Assembly (NCBI GenBank): GCA_965652645.1
Contig: CBFGXE010000036.1
Span: 1-32,145 of the forward strand
Reading direction: 5' to 3'
From: ZC4RG30 sp965652645
GTDB lineage: Bacteria > Pseudomonadota > Gammaproteobacteria > Steroidobacterales > Steroidobacteraceae
DNA: 32,145 nt
The translations under genes and the position numbers were made by a program. This document shows, piece by piece, positions 24,562 through 31,933 of the stretch (position 1 is the first letter of the stretch; each line of letters opens with the position of its first letter). The notes under the pieces are model-generated. The model saw only the letters and a program-made list of their open reading frames with translations, had not been told where the DNA came from and searched no databases.

Positions 24562-24975
24562 ATGTTGCAACCGAAGCGAACCAAGTATCGCAAGCAGTTC
24601 AAGGGCCGCAACACCGGCCTGGCGCAGCGCGGCAACTCCGTTGCCTTCGGCGAGTTCGGCCTGAAGGCCACCGAGCGCGCGCGCATGACCGCACGCGAGA
24701 TCGAGGCAGCCCGCCGTGCCATGGCCCGCGCCGTGAAGCGTGGCGGCCAGATCTGGGTGCGGGTGTTCCCCGACGTGCCGGTGTCGAAGAAGCCCCTCGA
24801 GGTCCGCATGGGCTCGGGCAAGGGCAACGTGGAGTACTGGGTGGCGAAGATCCAGCCCGGCAAGGTGCTTTTTGAAATGGAAGGCGTGCCCGAGGCACAG
24901 GCCCGCGAGGCGTTCCGCCTGGCCGGCGCCAAGCTGTCGGTGTCCACGTCCTTCGTGAAGCGGCAGGTGCGTTGA
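24562..24975 (+). CDS. rplP: 50S ribosomal protein L16
   Basis: L16 (137 aa) contacts the A-site tRNA elbow and organises the peptidyl-transferase region. MLQPKRTKYRKQFKGR, FGEFGLKATERARMTAREIEAARRAMAR and MGSGKGNVEYWVAKI (about 82-96, the segment holding the arginine hydroxylated in E. coli) are typical. Length matches E. coli (136 aa). Its TGA shares an A with the ATG of rpmC (TGATG). Confidence 0.98.
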   Translation: MLQPKRTKYRKQFKGRNTGLAQRGNSVAFGEFGLKATERARMTAREIEAARRAMARAVKRGGQIWVRVFPDVPVSKKPLEVRMGSGKGNVEYWVAKIQPGKVLFEMEGVPEAQAREAFRLAGAKLSVSTSFVKRQVR

Positions 24976-25178
24976 TGAAAGCCAGTGATCTGCGCGGCAA
25001 GAGTGCCCGGGACCTGACCACCGAGCTGGTCAGCCTGCGCAAGGAACAGTTCGCGCTGCGCCTGCAGCGCGCCACCGGTCAGGCGATCAAGCCCGACCAG
25101 TTCGGCAAGGTGCGCCGCAATATCGCGCGCCTGAAGACCGTGCAGCGCGAGCTGCGCGGCAAGACGGGAGTGAAGTGA
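24975..25178 (+). CDS. rpmC: 50S ribosomal protein L29
   Basis: L29 (67 aa), a small helical protein beside L23 at the tunnel exit. It reads MKASDLRGKSARDLTTELVSL with the conserved LRKEQFALRLQRATGQ. ATG 24975 overlaps the rplP stop by 1 bp, and its own TGA overlaps the rpsQ ATG by 1 bp, so three genes are linked by start-stop overlaps. A TTG one codon earlier is unlikely to be used. Confidence 0.96.
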   Translation: MKASDLRGKSARDLTTELVSLRKEQFALRLQRATGQAIKPDQFGKVRRNIARLKTVQRELRGKTGVK

Positions 25179-25450
25179 TGGCCGACGAAGCAGCCGAGAA
25201 GGTCCAGCGCACGCTGCAGGGCACGGTGGTCAGCGCCAAGACGGCGAAGACCATCGCGGTGGAGATCGAGCGCGTGCTCAAGCACCCCCGTTACGGCAAG
25301 TACATCCGCCGCACCACCCGCCTGCTGGCCCATGACGAGGCCGGCGAGGCGCGCGAGGGTGACACCGTGACGATTTCGCAGTGCCGTCCCGTGTCGCGCC
25401 GCAAGGCCTGGCGCCTGGTGTCGGTTGTCGGGCGCGCGAGCGCGATCTGA
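25178..25450 (+). CDS. rpsQ: 30S ribosomal protein S17
   Basis: S17 (90 aa) is a primary 16S rRNA-binding OB-fold protein. RTLQGTVVSAKTAKTIAVEIER, HPRYGKYIRRTTRLLAHDE and GDTVTISQCRPVSRRKAWRL are family marks. ATG 25178 is chosen, overlapping the rpmC stop by 1 bp. In E. coli the S10 operon ends with this gene; here rplN follows after 20 bp with no terminator or promoter visible, so S10 and spc genes are probably one transcript. Confidence 0.97.
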   Translation: MADEAAEKVQRTLQGTVVSAKTAKTIAVEIERVLKHPRYGKYIRRTTRLLAHDEAGEAREGDTVTISQCRPVSRRKAWRLVSVVGRASAI

Positions 25451-25470
25451 AGAATTAGGCAGGTAACAAG

Positions 25471-25839
25471 ATGATCCAGATGCAGACAGTGCTCTCGGCC
25501 GCCGACAACAGCGGCGCCCGCACTCTGATGTGCATCAAGGTGCTGGGTGGCTCGCACCGCCGCTACGCGACGGTGGGCGACGTCATCAAGGTGAGCGTGC
25601 AGGACGCGATCCCGCGCGGCAAGGTGAAGAAGGGCGAGGTCTACGACGCGGTCGTTGTGCGCACTGCCTTCGGCGTGCGCCGCCCGGACGGCTCGCTGAT
25701 CCGCTTCGACGGCAATGCCGCCGTGCTGCTGAACCAGAAGCTGGAGCCGATCGGCACCCGCATTTTCGGACCGGTGACGCGCGAGCTGCGTACCCAGCGG
25801 TTCATGAAGATCATTTCCCTCGCACCGGAAGTGCTCTGA
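25471..25839 (+). CDS. rplN: 50S ribosomal protein L14
   Basis: L14 (122 aa) forms an intersubunit bridge and is the target of the silencing factor RsfS. MIQMQTVLSAADNSGARTLMCIKVLGGS at the start and FDGNAAVLLNQKLEPIGTRIFGPVTRELR (about 74-102) are nearly invariant in bacteria. Length is standard (123 aa in E. coli). First gene of the classical spc set. Confidence 0.98.
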   Translation: MIQMQTVLSAADNSGARTLMCIKVLGGSHRRYATVGDVIKVSVQDAIPRGKVKKGEVYDAVVVRTAFGVRRPDGSLIRFDGNAAVLLNQKLEPIGTRIFGPVTRELRTQRFMKIISLAPEVL

Positions 25840-25859
25840 GACAACAGGATTCGAAGGCC

Positions 25860-26180
25860 ATGAAGAAATTGCGCAAGGGCGACGAAGTGGTGGTCCTGTC
25901 CGGCAAGGACAAGGGTCGCACGGGCACGATCGGCGACATCCTGCCGGACGGCAAGGTGCTGGTGGCGGGCATCAATGTCGCCAAGAAGCATGCGCGCGGC
26001 AATCCGCAGCGCAACCAGCCGGGTGGCCTCCTCGACAAGGAGATGCCGCTGCATGCCTCGAAGGTGGCGATCTGGAACCCGGCTGCCAAGAAGGGTGATC
26101 GCGTGGGCATCAGGACGCTGGCCGATGGCAAGCGTGTGCGTTTCTTCAAGTCGAGCGGCGAGCAGCTCGACGTCAAGTAA
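25860..26180 (+). CDS. rplX: 50S ribosomal protein L24
   Basis: L24 (106 aa) starts assembly of the 50S subunit at the 5' end of 23S rRNA. The KOW motif is seen near the start (KLRKGDEVVVLSGKDKGRTG), followed by VAGINVAKKHARGNPQRNQPGG and MPLHASKVAIWNP. ATG 25860 gives the family length (104 aa in E. coli). Confidence 0.96.
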   Translation: MKKLRKGDEVVVLSGKDKGRTGTIGDILPDGKVLVAGINVAKKHARGNPQRNQPGGLLDKEMPLHASKVAIWNPAAKKGDRVGIRTLADGKRVRFFKSSGEQLDVK

Positions 26181-26192
26181 GGCGAAACCGCA

Positions 26193-26732
26193 ATGAGCAG
26201 GTTGCAGGAATACTACAAGACCACCGTACAGCCCAAGCTGGCGGCGGACCTCGGGCTGAAGAACCCGATGCAGATCCCGAAGATCACCAAGATCACGGTG
26301 AACATGGGCGTGGGCGAGGCCGTGGCCGATCGCAAGATCGTCGACGCCGCCGCCGCCGACCTGGCGAAGATCACCGGCCAGAAGCCGGTCATCACCAAGG
26401 CGAAGAAGGCCATCGCGTCCTTCAAGCTGCGCGAGGGCCTGCCCATCGGCGCCAAGGTCACGCTGCGTGGCCCGCGCATGTACGAATTCCTCGACCGCCT
26501 GGTGTCGATCGCGCTGCCGCGCGTGCGCGACTTCCGCGGCGTGTCGCCCCGCGCCTTCGACGGTCGCGGCAACTACACCCTCGGCGTGAAGGAACAGATC
26601 ATCTTCCCCGAGATCCAGTACGACCAGATCGACCAGTTGCGTGGCATGGACATCACCATCACCACGACCGCCACGACCAACGAACAGGGCCGGGCGCTGC
26701 TGGAAGCTTTCAACTTCCCGTTCCGCAAGTAA
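26193..26732 (+). CDS. rplE: 50S ribosomal protein L5
   Basis: L5 (179 aa) binds 5S rRNA in the central protuberance and contacts S13 and the P-site tRNA. MSRLQEYYKTTVQPKL, KITKITVNMGVGEAVADRK, GQKPVITKAKKAIASFKLREG and the C-terminal MDITITTTATTNEQGRALLEAFNFPF are all typical. Length equals E. coli L5 (179 aa). Confidence 0.98.
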   Translation: MSRLQEYYKTTVQPKLAADLGLKNPMQIPKITKITVNMGVGEAVADRKIVDAAAADLAKITGQKPVITKAKKAIASFKLREGLPIGAKVTLRGPRMYEFLDRLVSIALPRVRDFRGVSPRAFDGRGNYTLGVKEQIIFPEIQYDQIDQLRGMDITITTTATTNEQGRALLEAFNFPFRK

Positions 26733-26760
26733 CGGGCGTCTTTTCGAGGAACCGAACGAC

Positions 26761-27066
26761 ATGGCCAAGACAAGCATGGTCGAACGCGAGAAGCGCCGCG
26801 AACGCACCGCGAAGAAGTACGCCGCGAAGCGCGAGCAGCTCAAGGAGCTGATCCGCAACCCCCGTACTTCCGACGAGGCGCGCGCCGAGGCGCAGGTGAA
26901 GCTGCAGAAGCTGCCGCGTGACGCGAGCCCGACCCGCGGCCGCAACCGCTGCCAGCTGACCGGCCGGCCCCGCGGCGTCTACCGCAAGTTCGGCCTCGCG
27001 CGCACCAAGATCCGCGAAGTGGCCAACCGCGGCGAAATCCCCGGTCTCGTGAAGTCGAGCTGGTAG
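26761..27066 (+). CDS. rpsN: 30S ribosomal protein S14 (zinc-free form)
   Basis: S14 (101 aa) in the 30S head. This is the long form without CxxC zinc motifs: MAKTSMVEREKRRERTAKKYAAKREQLKELI, RDASPTRGRNRCQLTGRPRGVYRKFGLAR and GEIPGLVKSSW. E. coli has the same length and type. ATG 26761 lies 28 bp after the rplE stop with CGAGGA upstream. Confidence 0.97.
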   Translation: MAKTSMVEREKRRERTAKKYAAKREQLKELIRNPRTSDEARAEAQVKLQKLPRDASPTRGRNRCQLTGRPRGVYRKFGLARTKIREVANRGEIPGLVKSSW

Positions 27067-27079
27067 GAGACAAGCACAC

Positions 27080-27475
27080 ATGAGCATGACCGATCCAGTC
27101 GCCGACCTGCTGACGCGCATCCGCAACGGACAGAGCGCGGGCAAGGCGAACATCAGCCTCGATTCGTCGAAGATCAAGACGGCGATCGCCCGCGTGCTGA
27201 AGGACGAGGGTTACGTGGCGGACTTCCGCGTCTCCGACGAGACCGGCAAGCCGCGCCTGATCATCGACCTGAAGTACTACGAGGGCCGTCCCGTGATCGA
27301 CCGCCTGGAGCGCGTGAGCCGTCCCGGCCTGCGCATCTACCGCGGCAAGGACGAGCTGCCCAAGGTGCTGGGCGGCATGGGCACTGTCATTGTCTCCACG
27401 CCGCAGGGCGTGATGACCGACCGCCAGGCGCGCGCCATCGGCCAGGGCGGCGAAGTCCTCTGCATCGTGGCGTAA
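27080..27475 (+). CDS. rpsH: 30S ribosomal protein S8
   Basis: S8 (131 aa) binds the central domain of 16S rRNA and in E. coli represses the spc operon. The start MSMTDPVADLLTRIRNGQ matches the E. coli pattern, so ATG 27080 is preferred over 27086. The C-terminal ISTPQGVMTD-type IVSTPQGVMTDRQARAIGQGGEVLCIVA is diagnostic. Confidence 0.98.
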   Translation: MSMTDPVADLLTRIRNGQSAGKANISLDSSKIKTAIARVLKDEGYVADFRVSDETGKPRLIIDLKYYEGRPVIDRLERVSRPGLRIYRGKDELPKVLGGMGTVIVSTPQGVMTDRQARAIGQGGEVLCIVA

Positions 27476-27491
27476 GGACCCTGAAGCAATC

Positions 27492-28022
27492 ATGTCGCGA
27501 GTAGCCAAGAATCCGGTTCCACTGCCGCAGGGCGTCACCGCCACGATCGCGGCCGGGCAGATCACCATCAAGGGCGCGAAGGGCACGCTGGCCCTGCCGC
27601 TGGCCCCGGGCGTCACCGTGGCCGAGAAGGACAAGGCCCTGCAGGTGACCTATACCGACGCGGTGGGTGCGCGCATGCGCGCCGGCTCCACCCGTGCGCA
27701 CCTGGCCAACATGGTCACGGGCGTCACGAAGGGATACGAGAAGAAGCTGGAGCTGGTGGGCGTGGGCTTCCGCGCCGCCGTGGCCGGCAAGAGCCTGAAC
27801 CTCACGCTCGGCTTCTCGCATTCGGTCGTCTTCCCCATCCCAGAGGGCATTACCATCGAGGCGCCGAGCCAGACCGAGGTGCTCGTGAAGGGTGCGGACA
27901 AGCAGCGCGTCGGCCAGGTGGCCGCGGAAATCCGCGGCATCCGTCCGCCCGAGCCCTACAAGGGCAAGGGCGTGAAGTACTCCGACGAGAAGATCAGTTT
28001 GAAGGAAGGCAAGAAGAAGTAG
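27492..28022 (+). CDS. rplF: 50S ribosomal protein L6
   Basis: L6 (176 aa) lies near the factor-binding site. MSRVAKNPVPLPQGV opens the first of two similar domains; LELVGVGFRAAVAGKSLNLTLGFSHSV and IRGIRPPEPYKGKGVKYSDEKI mark the second. Length matches E. coli (177 aa). Confidence 0.98.
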   Translation: MSRVAKNPVPLPQGVTATIAAGQITIKGAKGTLALPLAPGVTVAEKDKALQVTYTDAVGARMRAGSTRAHLANMVTGVTKGYEKKLELVGVGFRAAVAGKSLNLTLGFSHSVVFPIPEGITIEAPSQTEVLVKGADKQRVGQVAAEIRGIRPPEPYKGKGVKYSDEKISLKEGKKK

Positions 28023-28040
28023 GCCTTCAGGAACAAAACC

Positions 28041-28400
28041 ATGTCATTCACTTCCAAGGAACGTCGTCAGCGCCGCGCATTCAAGACCCGGCTGCACATC
28101 CGCGAACTGGGCGTCGCCCGGCTCACCGTGCACCGCACGCCGCGGCACATCTATGCGCAGGTGTTCGATGCCAGCGGCTCGAAGGTGCTGGCTTCGGCCT
28201 CCACCCTGCTGGACGCCGTCAGCAAGGAGCTGAAGGGCACGGGCAACGTGGACGCGGCCAGGGCCGTGGGCCGCGAGATCGCCGCGCGCGCGAAGGCCGC
28301 CGGCATTGAGAAGGTTGCGTTTGATCGTTCGGGCTTCCGCTATCACGGTCGCATCAAGGCCCTGGCCGATGCGGCGCGCGAAGCAGGCCTCGAGTTCTAA
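28041..28400 (+). CDS. rplR: 50S ribosomal protein L18
   Basis: L18 (119 aa) binds 5S rRNA with L5. RRQRRAFKTRLHIRELG, RLTVHRTPRHIYAQVFD and the C-terminal DRSGFRYHGRIKALADAAREAGLEF are family features. Length is normal (117 aa in E. coli). Confidence 0.97.
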   Translation: MSFTSKERRQRRAFKTRLHIRELGVARLTVHRTPRHIYAQVFDASGSKVLASASTLLDAVSKELKGTGNVDAARAVGREIAARAKAAGIEKVAFDRSGFRYHGRIKALADAAREAGLEF

Positions 28401-28420
28401 ACCCTCACCGGGATTCCAAG

Positions 28421-28930
28421 ATGGCACGAGTTGAAAGAAAGGATCAGCCGGCGGACGAGTTCAGCGAGAAGCTGGTAGCCGTCAACCGCACCGCGAAGGT
28501 CGTGAAGGGTGGCCGCCAGTTCGGCTTCACCGCACTGACCGTGGTGGGCGACGGCAGCGGCCGCGTGGGCTTCGGCTTCGGCAAGGCGCGCGAGGTGCCG
28601 GTGGCGATCTCCAAGGCCATGGCGCATGCCCGCAAGAACCTGGTCAACGTGAGCCTGAAGAAGGACACGCTGCACTACGCCGTGCGCGGCACCCACGGTG
28701 CGACCCGCGTGCTGATGCAGCCGGCCTCCGACGGTACGGGCGTCATCGCCGGCGGCGCGATGCGCGCGGTGCTGGAGTGCGTCGGCGTGCGCAACGTGCT
28801 CGCCAAGAGCTACGGCTCGCGCAACCCGATCAACGTGGTGCGCGCCACCATCAATGCGCTCTCTTCCGTGCGCTCGCCCGAGGACATCGCGGCCAAGCGC
28901 GGCAAGAGCGTCGAAGAGATCCTGGGGTAA
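28421..28930 (+). CDS. rpsE: 30S ribosomal protein S5
   Basis: S5 (169 aa) supports decoding accuracy and mRNA unwinding. EKLVAVNRTAKVVKGGRQFGFTALTVVGDGSGRVGFGFGKAREVP (about 16-60) and GTGVIAGGAMRAVLECVGVRNVLAKSYGSRNPINVV (about 107-142) are typical. Length is close to E. coli (167 aa). Confidence 0.98.
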   Translation: MARVERKDQPADEFSEKLVAVNRTAKVVKGGRQFGFTALTVVGDGSGRVGFGFGKAREVPVAISKAMAHARKNLVNVSLKKDTLHYAVRGTHGATRVLMQPASDGTGVIAGGAMRAVLECVGVRNVLAKSYGSRNPINVVRATINALSSVRSPEDIAAKRGKSVEEILG

Positions 28931-28934
28931 GGCC

Positions 28935-29123
28935 ATGGCCAGCAAGACCATTCGTGTAACCCAGATGAAGAGCACCTTCGGCGAGCTGAAGGCAATCATC
29001 TCGTCCGTGAAGGGCCTGGGGTTGCGCCGCCGCCACCACACGGTGGAAGTGGCTGACACCCCGGAAAACCGCGGCATGATCAATGCCGCCATCCACCTGC
29101 TGAAGGTGGAGGAGGTGAAGTGA
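28935..29123 (+). CDS. rpmD: 50S ribosomal protein L30
   Basis: L30 (62 aa), a small 50S protein. ATG 28935, 4 bp after the rpsE stop, gives MASKTIRVTQMKSTFGELK then LGLRRRHHTVEVADTPENRGMI, as in the family (59 aa in E. coli). A longer frame begins inside rpsE but lacks a matching N-terminus. Its TGA overlaps the rplO ATG by 1 bp. Confidence 0.96.
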   Translation: MASKTIRVTQMKSTFGELKAIISSVKGLGLRRRHHTVEVADTPENRGMINAAIHLLKVEEVK

Positions 29124-29560
29124 TGAAACTGAATACCATCAAGCCGGGCGAGGGCGCGCGCCGCTCGCGCCTGCGTGTCGGACGCGGCGCTTCCGCCGGC
29201 CAGGGCAAGACCTGCGGCCGCGGCGTGAAGGGCCAGCGCGCCCGCAAGGGCGGCTACCACAAGGTGGGCTTCGAGGGCGGCCAGATGCCGCTGCAGCGCC
29301 GCCTGCCCAAGGTGGGCTTCCGCTCGGCGCTGAAGGCGTCGCGCGCCGAGGTGCGACTGTCCGAGCTCAATGGCATCGACGCCGCCGTGATCGACCTCGA
29401 CGTGCTGAAGAAGGCCGGCGTGGTCGACGTGTTCGCCGAGAAGGCGAAGGTGGTGCTGTCGGGCGAGCTCACGAAGGCCGTGACGCTGAAGGGCATCGCG
29501 GCGACCAAGGGCGCCCTGGCCGCGATCGAGAAGGCCGGCGGCCGCATCGAGGCGGCCTGA
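29123..29560 (+). CDS. rplO: 50S ribosomal protein L15
   Basis: L15 (145 aa) is a late-assembly protein with a long basic arm. MKLNTIKPGEGARRSRLRVGRG, GQGKTCGRGVKGQRARKGG and GFEGGQMPLQRRLPKVGF (about 50-67) are diagnostic. ATG 29123 is chosen over the codon before it because it overlaps the rpmD stop (TGATG) and gives the known N-terminus. Confidence 0.97.
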   Translation: MKLNTIKPGEGARRSRLRVGRGASAGQGKTCGRGVKGQRARKGGYHKVGFEGGQMPLQRRLPKVGFRSALKASRAEVRLSELNGIDAAVIDLDVLKKAGVVDVFAEKAKVVLSGELTKAVTLKGIAATKGALAAIEKAGGRIEAA

Positions 29561-29586
29561 GCACGCAAGGGACCTGAACCAGGAAC

Positions 29587-30939
29587 ATGGCCAACACACC
29601 TGCAATGAATCCGGCGGCAGCGCTGGGCGATGCGACCCGCTTCGGCGACATTCGCAAGCGCCTGGCGTTCCTGATCGGGGCGCTGATCGTCTATCGCATC
29701 GGCACCTTCATTCCGGTGCCGGGCATCGACCCGCAGCGCGTGGCGGCGTTCTTCTCCGACAACGCCGGCACGATCCTGGGCGTGGTGAACATGTTCTCCG
29801 GCGGCGCCATGGAGCGCATGTCCATCTTCGCGATGGGCGTGATGCCCTACATCTCGGCCTCGATCATCATCCAGATGATGTCGATGGTGGTGCCGTCGCT
29901 GATGGAGCTGCGCAAGGAAGGGGAGTCGGGGCGGCGCAAGATCACCCAGATCACCCGCTACGCAACCGTCGTGCTGGCCATGTTCCAGTCGCTGGCCGCG
30001 GCGGCCACGCTGCAGAGCGGCAACATGGTGCTGGCGCCGGGCGCGCTTTCCTGGCTGTTCCCGGCCACCGTGACGATGACCTGCGGCACCATGTTCCTGA
30101 TGTGGCTCGGCGAGCAGATCACCGAGCGCGGCGTGGGCAACGGCATCTCGATGCTGATCCTGGTGAGCATCATCTCGGGTCTGCCGGGCGCGGTGGGCAA
30201 CACCGTGCGCCAGATCAACAGCGGCGAAATGGGCGGCCCCACGGCCATCCTGCTGCTGGTGGGCATCGTGCTGATCACCTGGTGCTGCGTGTTCATGGAG
30301 CGCGCCCAGCGCCGCATCACCGTGAACTACGCCAAGCGCCAGGTCGGCCGCCGCATGATGCAGGGCCAGAGCACGCACCTGCCGTTCAAGCTGAACATGT
30401 CGGGCGTGATCCCGCCGATCTTCGCCTCGAGCCTGCTGCTGTTCCCGGCGACGATCGCCCAGTTCGCGGGCACGGCCACCGATCCGCAGGCCGCCGGCAA
30501 CTGGCTGACGCGGGTGTCCACGGCGCTGTCCTACGGCCAGCCGCTGCACCTGGTGCTGTACGGCGGCCTGATCATCGGCTTCGCGTTCTTCTACACCGCG
30601 CTGGTGTTCAATGCGCGCGAGACCGCCGATAACCTGAAGAAGTCCGGCGCGTTCATCCCGGGCATCCGCCCGGGCCAGCAGACCGGCGAGTACATCGACA
30701 AGGTGCTCACGCGCCTGACCCTGTGGGGCGCGCTGTACATCGCGGCGGTGTGCCTGATTCCCGAATTCATGATGGCGTCGCAGGGCGTGCCCTTCCAGTT
30801 CGGTGGCACCTCGCTGCTGATCCTGGTCGTGGTGGTGATGGACTTTGCCGCGCAGCTGCAGGCGCACGCGATGTCGCACCAGTATCCGGGTTTGATGAAG
30901 AAGGCCAACCTGCTGGGTGGCCGCAACAGCGAGAGCTGA
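29587..30939 (+). CDS. secY: Protein translocase subunit SecY
   Basis: SecY (450 aa) forms the channel of the Sec translocon with SecE and SecG in the inner membrane. Ten membrane segments can be traced, beginning LAFLIGALIVYRIGTFIPVPGI (about 23-44). ALGVMPYISASIIIQMM-type AMGVMPYISASIIIQMM, the cytoplasmic loop VNYAKRQVGRRMMQGQSTHLPFKLNMSGVIPPIFASS, and the C-terminal LLGGRNS are conserved. It would export the GH51 enzyme, the esterase and the sugar-binding protein. Confidence 0.98.
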   Translation: MANTPAMNPAAALGDATRFGDIRKRLAFLIGALIVYRIGTFIPVPGIDPQRVAAFFSDNAGTILGVVNMFSGGAMERMSIFAMGVMPYISASIIIQMMSMVVPSLMELRKEGESGRRKITQITRYATVVLAMFQSLAAAATLQSGNMVLAPGALSWLFPATVTMTCGTMFLMWLGEQITERGVGNGISMLILVSIISGLPGAVGNTVRQINSGEMGGPTAILLLVGIVLITWCCVFMERAQRRITVNYAKRQVGRRMMQGQSTHLPFKLNMSGVIPPIFASSLLLFPATIAQFAGTATDPQAAGNWLTRVSTALSYGQPLHLVLYGGLIIGFAFFYTALVFNARETADNLKKSGAFIPGIRPGQQTGEYIDKVLTRLTLWGALYIAAVCLIPEFMMASQGVPFQFGGTSLLILVVVVMDFAAQLQAHAMSHQYPGLMKKANLLGGRNSES

Positions 30940-30949
30940 GGGTTTCGAC

Positions 30950-31063
30950 ATGAAGGTACGTCCGTCCGTCAAGAAGATCTGCAAGAACTGCAAGATCGTG
31001 CGCCGCAAGCGCATCGTGTACGTGATCTGTTCCGAGACGCGCCACAAGCAGCGTCAGGGTTGA
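30950..31063 (+). CDS. rpmJ: 50S ribosomal protein L36 (zinc-binding form)
   Basis: L36 (37 aa), MKVRPSVKKICKNCKIVRRK, then a short tail ending HKQRQG. The zinc ligands Cys11, Cys14, Cys27 and His32 are present, so it is the zinc-type L36. It is one residue shorter than the common 38-aa form of E. coli. ATG 30950 lies 10 bp after the secY stop. Confidence 0.95.
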   Translation: MKVRPSVKKICKNCKIVRRKRIVYVICSETRHKQRQG

Positions 31064-31090
31064 TCAGGGCCACGTGATCAGGAATTTTTC
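31061..31090 (+). terminator. Possible weak terminator/attenuator between rpmJ and rpsM
   Basis: TGATCA at 31061-31066 pairs with TGATCA at 31075-31080 (8-nt loop), and GGAATTTTTC follows. TGATCAGG is also an 8-bp direct repeat. The stem is short and only moderately stable, and the first three bases are the rpmJ stop codon. It stands exactly where the spc and alpha operons are separated in E. coli. Confidence 0.3.
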
Positions 31091-31102
31091 GGAGAGCATG
31101 TA

Positions 31103-31483
31103 ATGGCGCGTATTGCCGGCATCAACATCCCGATGAACAAGCACGTGTGGGTCGGCCTGACCCACATCTATGGCGTCGGCCGCACCCGCGCCAGGGAGTG
31201 CTGCTCACTCGCGGGCGTCAATCCCTCCACGAAGGTGAAGGACCTGACCGAGACCGAAGTCGCGGCGCTGCGCTCGCAGATCGCCAAGTGGCTGGTCGAG
31301 GGCGACCTGCGCCGCGAGGTGTCGATGAACATCAAGCGCCTGATGGACCTGGGCACATGGCGCGGCATGCGTCACCGCAAGGGCCTGCCGATGCGCGGCC
31401 AGCGCACGCGCACCAACGCGCGCACCCGCAAGGGCCCGCGCAAGCAGGCGGTGAAGCTGAACTCCCCGCCGGGCAAGGGCTAA
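31103..31483 (+). CDS. rpsM: 30S ribosomal protein S13
   Basis: S13 (126 aa) in the 30S head contacts L5 and the P-site tRNA. MARIAGINIPMNKHVWVGLTHIYGVGRTRA and EGDLRREVSMNIKRLMDLGTWRGMRHRKGLPMRGQRTRTNARTRKGPRK are typical. It is 8 residues longer than in E. coli through a KLNSPPGKG-type tail. CGGAGAG precedes the ATG. Only 39 bp separate it from rpmJ, too little for an E. coli-like alpha-operon leader pseudoknot. Confidence 0.98.
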   Translation: MARIAGINIPMNKHVWVGLTHIYGVGRTRARECCSLAGVNPSTKVKDLTETEVAALRSQIAKWLVEGDLRREVSMNIKRLMDLGTWRGMRHRKGLPMRGQRTRTNARTRKGPRKQAVKLNSPPGKG

Positions 31484-31517
31484 CGCACAAGGCTTATAGC
31501 AAGGGCAACGACACAAG

Positions 31518-31925
31518 ATGGCCGACCAAAAGACAGCAGCCGCCAACGCTGCGAAGAAGCCGAAGAAGGCGCGCAAGAACGTCCTGGACGGGATTGCGCA
31601 CATCCACGCTTCCTTCAACAACACCATCGTCACGATCACCGATCGCCAGGGCAACACCCTGTCGTGGGCGACGTCCGGCGGTTGCGGCTTCCGTGGCTCG
31701 CGCAAGAGCACGCCCTTCGCTGCCCAGGTGGCGGCCGAGAAGGCCGGCGTCGCGGCGCAGGAGCACGGGCTCAAGAACGTGGAAGTGCGCGTCGGCGGCC
31801 CCGGCCCCGGTCGCGAGTCCGCGGTCCGCGCGCTCAATGGCTGTGGCCTGAAGATCACCAGCATCGAAGACGTCACCCCGATTCCGCACAACGGTTGCCG
31901 GCCGCCGAAGAAGCGCCGGGTCTGA
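31518..31925 (+). CDS. rpsK: 30S ribosomal protein S11
   Basis: S11 (135 aa) lies at the platform near the mRNA exit. A lysine/alanine-rich start is followed by GIAHIHASFNNTIVTITDRQGN, WATSGGCGFRGSRKSTPFAAQVAAE, GPGPGRESAVRALN and the C-terminal DVTPIPHNGCRPPKKRRV; the Asn-Gly there is the isoaspartate site known in E. coli. The length is slightly above E. coli (129 aa) because of the N-terminus. Confidence 0.98.
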   Translation: MADQKTAAANAAKKPKKARKNVLDGIAHIHASFNNTIVTITDRQGNTLSWATSGGCGFRGSRKSTPFAAQVAAEKAGVAAQEHGLKNVEVRVGGPGPGRESAVRALNGCGLKITSIEDVTPIPHNGCRPPKKRRV

Positions 31926-31933
31926 GGTAACAC

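Noticed and set aside
29254..31047. 597-codon minus-strand open frame opposite rplO, secY and rpmJ.
   Set aside because: It is antisense to three highly conserved genes, and its translation has no recognisable domain.
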